Source: Tetradesmus obliquus (taxonomy: Eukaryota; Chlorophyta; Chlorophyceae; Sphaeropleales; Scenedesmaceae). From it: a DNA stretch of 64,000 bases. Positions within the stretch are counted from its first letter, which is position 1, and each line of letters starts with the position of its first letter. The notes under the pieces were generated by a model that saw nothing but the letters and a program-made list of their open reading frames with translations, had not been told where the DNA came from and did not search any database. Location: NCBI GenBank assembly GCA_030272155.1, contig CP126201.1, forward strand, positions 1,718,501-1,782,500, given 5' to 3'. Both the position numbers and the translations under genes were made by a program. Positions 57,877 through 64,000 of the stretch are shown here, piece after piece.

Positions 57877-59732
57877 CAGCAAGCGTGAGCTGGGAACATG
57901 CTGAGAGCTAGTTGTGTATGATCTGCAGTTGACGGTTGCTTGCAGGAGACAGCCGACATGGCAGTTCATCAAGAGCACTCAACGTCTGTCTCTGCCCAGC
58001 TGGTAGTTCAGCTGCCGCATGCCTCATTCTGGCCTGCTGGTGGTTGGAGCGCACCTCAGCGCGGCGTTCCCTGATTTTCCTCATCCAGTCTGCCCGCGCC
58101 TCCTCGACCTGGCGCTTTGTCTTCGCAAGCTCCTTCTCTGCTGCTTCGTTTGCTGCCCGCGTGGTGTTGAAGTGCTCAGTGAGGTTGGCCAAGTCCTCCA
58201 GGCAAGCACGCTTGGAGTCCTGCTTGTCACGCACCTGCGGCAGCAGCAGCACGAGCAGCCTCCATCAAGGGGTGCACATGTGCACTGCATCGCTGCACAG
58301 CAGCTACTCCGTGAAGTTGCTAGACTGCCTGTACAGCATGGTGCTTTCAGATCATGCCCTTGATACAATGGTGTGCACAGCCTTCTACTGCATGCTGCGC
58401 ATGTGCGATTTGCTAAAAGCCTGGCGCGCTCCATGCAAGCAGACAACTGAGTTTCATCACTGCTACTCCTACCTTCTGGTCTATGGCCATGTGCTCCCTG
58501 CGAGTGCGCTCCCCGAGCAGGTAGTACAGCCTGTTCTTTGCATCTGCCTCAAGCAGGTCCTCCTCAACACGCGTCATCTCGTCTCGCAGGCTCTGCAAAT
58601 GCCGCAGCAGCAACAACAGACATAATCACAGGCACCATGAGAAAGCAGAGGAAGCATGGCTGCCACGCAACAGCTGTGCCTTGAACTCTTAAAACGCCGG
58701 TGTGTAGCATACATGTTGGCTGACTTGCCACATCAACGTGCGCACACAGCAGCAGAGAGCAGCAACACAGCCAGGCTGCGCACCTGGATGTATGCGTTCT
58801 CCTCAACGCAGTCATCAGGTGTGAGGCGCTGCACATCTGTGTCCTCATCCCGTATCTTGGCTATGGCAGCTTCTGTCTTGCGGCTGTCGCCCTTCAGCTC
58901 ATTCAGCTTGGCTTTCTTCAGCTCGAGCTCCTTCAGCAGCTGCCTGATATCAGCTTGCTGCGCTTCACCACCAGCAGTGCCTGCAGGAACATTACACACG
59001 CAGTTGCAGGAACGTCCAATGCCGTAGCAAGTTGCGCTAGCATGCTTCAGCACCTGCGGCATACGCAACTCGAGGTGTTGCCAGCATGCTACCTCAGCTG
59101 CTGTGATTGTCTGTCTCGGACTGTTGCTGCTGCCGACTTGCAGCTGCCGGTGAGACGCATCTTGTTTTGTAGCAAGTTGCTGATTGAACCTCCAGAGCTG
59201 TCCAGCTGTTGGCACAACCCACCTGACTCGGCCTTGACCTGGCTGATTGACTCCAGCAGCTGCTGCCTTTCGCGCTTTACAGACTCCAGCTCAATGGCCA
59301 GTTCCTGGTCAATGGTGAGTGGCTCATCACCAAACCCGCGGGGAGTGTCATAAGCAGCAAGCTGCCCGCCTCGCTGCGAGCCTGGCCTGCTCAGCGTGGT
59401 GTGGCCTGCAGGTGGTGCTGTTGCACGCATCTTGCTCGCAGCAGGAGCTGTGCTACGTGCACTGCTCATGTCATCTCCAAGCAGGAGCTTATTGAAAAGC
59501 TCGGGAGATGTCTGCAGGTACCAGCAGCACCGTGCAGGCAGCAGCATATGACACACCAGCAGTGTCATCACCCAACGCTATCGCTGGCACACAAGGCTAT
59601 AACTGACTCTTGACGTTGATTTCATTGCATGCATCTCGCAACACAAGCTACCAGTGATCCTCTCACCTTGAGCAACTCATCCTTGGTCCTGAGCCTGGGC
59701 AACTTGGTGGTGGATTTTCCCGTGGAGCTCAT
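54135..59732 (-). CDS. Coiled-coil outer-dynein-arm docking/assembly protein (ODA10/CCDC151- or ODA5-like)
   Basis: Exons (high to low): 59732-59667, 59511-59223, 58980-58784, 58592-58473, 58234-58055, 57811-57674, 57447-57342, 57091-56820, 56578-56250, 56074-54980, 54709-54533, 54291-54135; 3126 bases, 1041 aa, phases all agree. Residues of about 70-550 are almost entirely charged coiled coil (LAIELESVKRERQQLLESI, NRLYYLLGERTRREHMAIDQ, EEARADWMRKIRERRAEV), followed by a WNRLRAISGAETPNEVVDYWQG block of the type seen in dynein-arm docking coiled-coil proteins. Exon 10 encodes about 250 residues of Ala/Glu/Gly low complexity; the C-terminus is basic then acidic (KRKKGKKKEAA, SDDDDGAE). Members bind outer dynein arms or their docking sites on doublet microtubules. 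Exact orthology is uncertain. Notably it lacks the exon-end duplications of its neighbours. Confidence 0.72.
54292..54334 (-). repeat. CTG tract at the acceptor of the coiled-coil gene's last exon
   Basis: Plus-strand (CAG)n of about 14 units; on the sense strand it ends in CTGCAG directly before exon 12 (54291). Confidence 0.9.
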
Positions 59733-60165
59733 GGCATCAGCTGTTGTCGTAACTATTTAAAGTATAGTAAAGAACGTTTTCAGTCAGACCTCGAGCTGCC
59801 TGAAGCTCCAGGGCAAGCAAGCAACATGTTGACTGAGCCTACGCCAACCCCAGAGGTGCAATTAGCATTTCAAAAAGTAGCAATTGTCAACAGCAGCAGC
59901 ATTGATTGCTGCAAAATCGGTAGGTTTTGCCCGTACGAAACATGTGTTACAGTGCACCACAGCAGCACCACCATCTATTCAATGGCTGATGCTAGGACGT
60001 AGCATCTACTAGTTTTGGTACCAGAGCATGAGTGTGCGCTGGCAACATCACCGGGACACATCTTGGCACCAACCGAACAAGTAAACCTGCTGTAGGCGGG
60101 ACACGCTGCAGTTCGAACGGACATAATGAGACTTTTGTTGTAAATCTGTCGCTGAGATCGCCACG
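59733..60165. promoter_or_regulatory. Divergent promoter region between the coiled-coil gene and TMEM115
   Basis: Only 433 bases separate the two start codons. An AT-rich stretch at 59750-59772 (minus strand TTTAAATA) sits just upstream of the coiled-coil gene's ATG. No clear element was seen on the TMEM115 side. Confidence 0.5.
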
Positions 60166-61133
60166 ATGATGCACGACGGTCACCGGTTTACCAGGCTCTC
60201 CAAAGTGCTTGCTGTTGTGCTACTAGGCCTGTTCCTGGTCACATACTTCGCGCCATCCAGCAAAGAGTACCTCACACTCGTCCCTGGAAGGTATATATAG
60301 CTCTTTTTGGTGCTTGATGCACCCCCTTTGGCACAAGGCCAACACCACTGCTGCAGCACACATGCTGCTCTGCAAACCGTCAGCTGATCAAGCGCTTTGG
60401 GACTTGCAGGACGCTGCCATGTGTGTGGAACTTGATAACTGGAGGGCTGGTGTGCACCAATGTAGTAGAGGTAAGGACTGTCGTGCAGCAGCTGCGGCGT
60501 GCAGCAGCATGACTGACAGCAGCACAGCAGCACCTTGTGTGTCACCTGTGATAACGCCAGCATGCATCTGGCATACCACATTGCTCCACATTACTAGCAC
60601 TGATGTCTTAACGTCCGTTTCAACCCAGCAACCTGCAGCAGCTTCCACGTTGCAACGTGCATCCCTTGCCATCGGAACTGGCAATCCTGCTGCTGGCCCA
60701 CTGTCCTGCAGGTGCTGGTCATGATCATGGCGCTGCTGCTGCTGGCACGCATCATTGAGCCAGTGTATGGCTCCACTGAGTTCCTGAAGCTCATCCTGGT
60801 GGTGGACTTTGCAGCCAGCACAGCAACCTTCTGCATAGCGTACATCATCTTCCTGTCAGCGCCAGATGATCGGAAAGGACGGACACTGTGAGTCACTCAG
60901 CGGCAATGTTTGCAGATACATTGTAGGTGTGCACGCCTGAGCAGTTGCATGTCTGAGGCTGCGTCGCTGGCTTGAGCAGCTGCCTATTGTGTGTACCTGG
61001 TGTTACACAGCAGCTAGTCAGATGCTGCAGCACTACTCCATGGTGGCAGAACAGCTACTCTGTATGCTTGCTTGCAGCCTCGTATATGCACAGCCAGCTG
61101 GACAGCCGCCTCATGCCACGGGCTGTGCTCAAC

Positions 61134-61186
<53 letters not shown>

Positions 61187-62610
61187 AGGTACAAGGAGTT
61201 CAGCGGCTTCCATGGCCTGCTGGCAGCGCTGCTGGTGGCAGTGAAGCAGATCATGCCAGACCATGAGGTCATACTGGCAGGCTTCCTCAGGCTCAAAGCA
61301 GCGGTGAGCCTTGCGCTGCAAGGCAGAGCACACACAAGGCTGTGCTGCACTTCAGCAAATGTTGGCAGAGTTTGGCTTCGCACTGGCAGAAGATTATCAG
61401 AAGCCACGCCTGATTCATACGCTGCATCTACAAACCAAAACCATAGTTTGGTGCTGCACAGCAGGGTAGCTAAGGTGGCCAGCTGGTGGCTGCTGGTGTC
61501 AGCGGCGATAGCAGCAAGCGGAGACTTTGCAGAGCAGCAGCAACAGCAGCAGCAGCAGCAGCAGCGCAGCGACAGCTGCCGCGGTAGCAGCAGCAGCAGT
61601 GCTAGGAGCAGCCTGCAACATAGGCCATGCAGCGGGTACGATTTCAACATTGCTGGCCCAGCTGCTGCTTTGTCAGCAGCGGCCTTACAAATAGCCGCAA
61701 ACTTGTACGGTGCATTTCAAGCGAAGGAAGCCTGGGATGTGTCGTCTGTCCTCTGTATCACGGCATCTGTCCTACTACCTCAACCCCTCACCCTCCCCCA
61801 TCTGATTCCTGTGCTCCTCCGCTTCTCTGCTGTTGCTGGTGTGCACCGCAGCACTTCCCAAGCGTGTACGTGCTGGCCTCCACAGTGGTCATTGCAGCGC
61901 TGCAGTCATGGCACTGTCTGGCCTTCCTATACCTAGGCACCTACTTTGCATGGCTATACCTGCGCTTCTTCCAACACCAGCCAGAGACAAGCATCATGGG
62001 CGACCCATCCGAAGACTTCAAATTCAGCTCCTTCTTCCCTGCAGCAGCAGCAGGGCCGATTGATGCAGCTGCAGGAGTGCTGGGCAAAGTGTTCAGGCTG
62101 CGGCATGATGCACATGCGGAAGCAAAGCCGCTGCTGCCGACAGCAGCGACTGGCACACTGCTGGGGAGTAACGCTGTCGACGCCAACCGGCGGCGGTGAG
62201 TGACGGTTGCAAGGTGTTGCTTGAAAATGATGGGATAGCAGTACGGCAGCTGTGCGCTGAAATTATCTATCACCAGTTCTCAAAGCAGGGCCACAGGCTC
62301 ACCCACTAATGTACCAGACATAGCTCATGGGGTCTTGCTGCAGTCATAAGACCATTGCTGTGTGCTGTGCTTGGCTGCAGGGAGCGTGGTGCAAAGGCGC
62401 TTGAGGAGCGGCTGGTAGCCTTGCTGCTCTGCATCTGCACCAAACACTTGCTGCGCTGTGTGCTGCGTTTGCTGCAGGGAGCGTGGTGCAAAGGCACTCG
62501 AGGAGCGGCTGGAGATGAAGAAGATTGCGGATGCGCCAGTGGTGGAGTCGGCAGCAGCAGCAGCAGCCAGCGGGCTGCCGCACACCGGCAGCGGCTCGCG
62601 GCTGGCATGA
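60166..62610 (+). CDS. TMEM115: TMEM115 / rhomboid-like Golgi membrane protein
   Basis: Exons: 60166-60290, 60410-60470, 60712-60887, 61189-61303, 61852-62195, 62478-62610; 318 codons including stop. The protein has an N-terminal membrane segment (LSKVLAVVLLGLFLVTYF), then LARIIEPVYGSTEFLKLILVVD, FSGFHGLLAALLVAVKQIMPDHE, a segment around TVVIAALQSWHCLAFLYLGTYFAWLYLRFFQ, and a hydrophilic tail with RRRERGAKALEERLEM. Order, spacing and the EPVYGS, GF-G and YLRF-Q motifs are those of TMEM115 (a catalytically inactive rhomboid-like family of the Golgi, linked to retrograde transport and O-glycosylation in animals, RBL19 in plants). The length is normal. Intron 3 ends in a CTG tract. A copy of the last exon's head lies at 62381. 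The first of two adjacent ATGs was taken as start. Confidence 0.92.
61136..61188 (+). repeat. CTG tract at the acceptor of TMEM115 exon 4
   Basis: About 17 CTG units on the sense strand, ending in CTGCAG directly before exon 4 (61189). It is the plus-strand counterpart of the CAG tracts seen at acceptors of minus-strand genes. Confidence 0.95.
62381..62414 (+). repeat. Partial copy of the head of TMEM115 exon 6
   Basis: CTGCAG acceptor and 34 bases encoding ERGAKALEERL are nearly identical to the start of exon 6 at 62478, offset by 97 bases. The copy is followed by GTAGCC, a weak donor at best. Confidence 0.93.
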
Positions 62611-63332
62611 TCTGTCTGAGAGGGGCCATTGGTGATGTGAGGGAGGCAATTGGGGTTGGGAAGATAGGATCTCTACGGCGCAACGTTGAAGCCTTTAAAG
62701 ATCTTGCTGGCTTGCTGGTGGGAGTGGGTGCAGGGCTCAACTCCTTGGCAGCAAGGAAGAACGTGATCTCAGCTCTGTGATCGTTTGTTTAGCCGCAGCA
62801 CGTTGCAGGTGTGGGTCGTGGCGGTTGTAACAGCTGCGCAGGACAGCGTCATCTTGGAACCCTTGGGTCACAGGCTTTGCAGTTTTGTTGATCCAAGGCA
62901 ATCGCACCCACGGCTGAATGTATCGCTGTTGTCCGCACCCCTGTTGAAACCGAGGCCAAACCGGGCAGCTGTTGTACTTGTGGAGCAGCTCCAGTGACTA
63001 CCAGTGCAGCAGTAGCAAAGCAGCACGATGCAAGCGCTGGCAAGCTGCTCATGCAGGTGAACCAGGGGTTCGAGGACACTGAGATCGTTGCTTTCAGGAC
63101 TTAGGGTCCTCAATGGGGCACTGGCTACAGTAGTTTGCAGAAGAAGCGCCAAGTGCTCGCACCAGCCTGCTCGCCGAACTCGGAACACAGGCAGAGCAGT
63201 GCTGAAAGTTCCTTGCATGCTCTTATAGCTGAACCAGTAAATTACTGCACTTGAGTTGCAAAGCTGGCAGCGGGTGTCACCACTAGTGCCACTCTACTGT
63301 AGTGTGATCAGTCACGATGCCAATTGCCGCCA
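62611..63332. other. Intergenic region between TMEM115 and the CbbY-like gene
   Basis: Holds the TMEM115 3' UTR and the promoter of the next gene. No triplet tracts, no TATA-like element, no further gene recognised. Confidence 0.5.
62826..62830 (+). terminator. Candidate TGTAA polyadenylation signal for TMEM115
   Basis: TGTAA lies about 220 bases after the TMEM115 stop codon, the spacing expected of a 3' UTR in this group. Confidence 0.35.
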
Positions 63333-64000
63333 ATGGTGCCGAAAATGGCCTCACTCCACTGTACTATGGCATATGTTTACCGCAGCGGCCGTGTGTCGGT
63401 CTCCAGGGCCAGCAGGCCCCTGGCAGCAGTGCAGTGCAGGCGTGCTGGCCGGGTGCGCACTGTTGTGGCAAAGGCAGCAATGAAGGCACTGGTGTTTGAC
63501 TGTGATGGTGAGTAGAGCAGCAATTTTAGATTCAGATCACTGTAAGTCGAGATATGGGCAGCAGCCCCGCCTGTTGCAGCGCACCACACTGACCAGCGCC
63601 TCAGCCAACCAGCTTTGCCCTTGCTTGGCAAAGGTCTTTTGCATACAGAACTGCAGCAGTGTTCTAGGCACGCAAGCATAGTAGCATGGCAGCTGTGTAG
63701 GACAGTAGCGGCTAACAGCAATGTTTGTGTCCCGTAACAGGTGTCATTCTTGAGTCAGAGGACCTGCACCGCCGCGCTTACAACGCCACCTTCCAACACT
63801 TCAACGTGCAGTGCGGTGAGCGTGCGGCTACACCACAGCAGAGCTGCACAGCAGCAGAGCTGGACAGCAGTACCCTGCCTGCAGCTGCAGCTTGTTGCAC
63901 TGTCATAGGCAGAATGTGCTGACGCAGCACGCCGGTGTGTCCGCCAGCTTACATCGCCAACATGCAAACCAAGCAAGCGGCTGCCTTACATTCCAATGCA
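63333..64000 (+). CDS. Chloroplast CbbY-like HAD phosphatase (5' part)
   Basis: Exons seen: 63333-63507 and 63741-63815, the next lying past the right edge. Translation starts with an Arg/Ser/Ala/Val-rich, acid-poor segment of about 48 residues, a typical chloroplast transit peptide, then MKALVFDCDG (Asp56 and Asp58 are the nucleophile and acid/base of the HAD superfamily) and VILESEDLHRRAYNATFQHFNVQC, closely like plant and algal CbbY. Those enzymes dephosphorylate xylulose-1,5-bisphosphate, a Rubisco inhibitor formed by misfire. An internal Met at residue 50 is an alternative start without transit peptide. Only 83 codons are visible; substrate is inferred from family. Confidence 0.82.

Noticed and set aside
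60060..60130. Possible tRNA (GTTCGAAC-like TpsiC segment near 60111)
   Set aside because: No matching acceptor stem, D arm or anticodon arm could be laid out around it.

Overview
The window is nuclear DNA of a chlorophycean green alga (Sphaeropleales or Chlamydomonadales type; species not determinable by eye). Evidence: intron-rich genes with short exons and GT/AG introns ending in CTGCAG; very many CAG/CTG triplet tracts; a hydroxyproline-rich wall protein; ciliary genes (IFT172 and an outer-dynein-arm coiled-coil protein); and a plastid-targeted CbbY-type phosphatase. There are no rRNA, CRISPR or bacterial operon features, and I recognise no tRNA.

Layout: (1) 1-18306, minus: Furry/MOR2-PAG1-type cell morphogenesis scaffold, 27 exons, 3' end outside the window. 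(2) 19125-33067, plus: IFT172, complete, 30 exons, 1729 aa in the shortest model, divergent from Furry across about 0.8 kb. (3) 33068-35435: no gene seen. (4) 35436-37698, minus: Pro/Gly/Gln/Asn-rich secreted wall protein with one in-frame TAG and one frameshift. (5) 37699-40977: no supported gene. (6) 40978-46801 and 48113-53326, minus: tandem paralogues of a secreted PC-esterase (trichome-birefringence-like) protein, 827 and 636 aa. (7) 54135-59732, minus: coiled-coil protein of the outer-dynein-arm docking/assembly type, 12 exons, 1041 aa. (8) 60166-62610, plus: TMEM115/rhomboid-like Golgi membrane protein, 317 aa, divergent from (7). (9) 63333 to the right edge, plus: N-terminus of a chloroplast CbbY-like sugar-phosphate phosphatase. 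All gene models were joined by hand and checked for reading phase exon by exon; they close without leftover bases.

The striking property is structural. Furry, IFT172, both PC-esterases and TMEM115 are littered with tandem copies of exon ENDS: the first 30-100 bases of an exon together with its upstream intron end and 3' splice site, or the last bases with the 5' splice site. Copies number 2 to 8 per array. In each case one copy continues into a complete exon and alone gives a family-typical protein length (IFT172 1729 aa), so the rest look like decoy or alternative splice sites. Two IFT172 arrays are nevertheless open and in frame throughout. Triplet tracts follow a rule linked to this: on the sense strand long CTG tracts end in the CTGCAG acceptor, while CAG tracts start in the GTGAGCAG donor. 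I consider this pattern of splice-site-seeded repeat growth and exon-end duplication the most novel signal here.

Functionally the genes cover cell shape (Furry), cilia (IFT172, dynein-arm protein), the secretory pathway and wall (TMEM115, PC-esterases, Hyp-rich protein) and Calvin-cycle housekeeping (CbbY).
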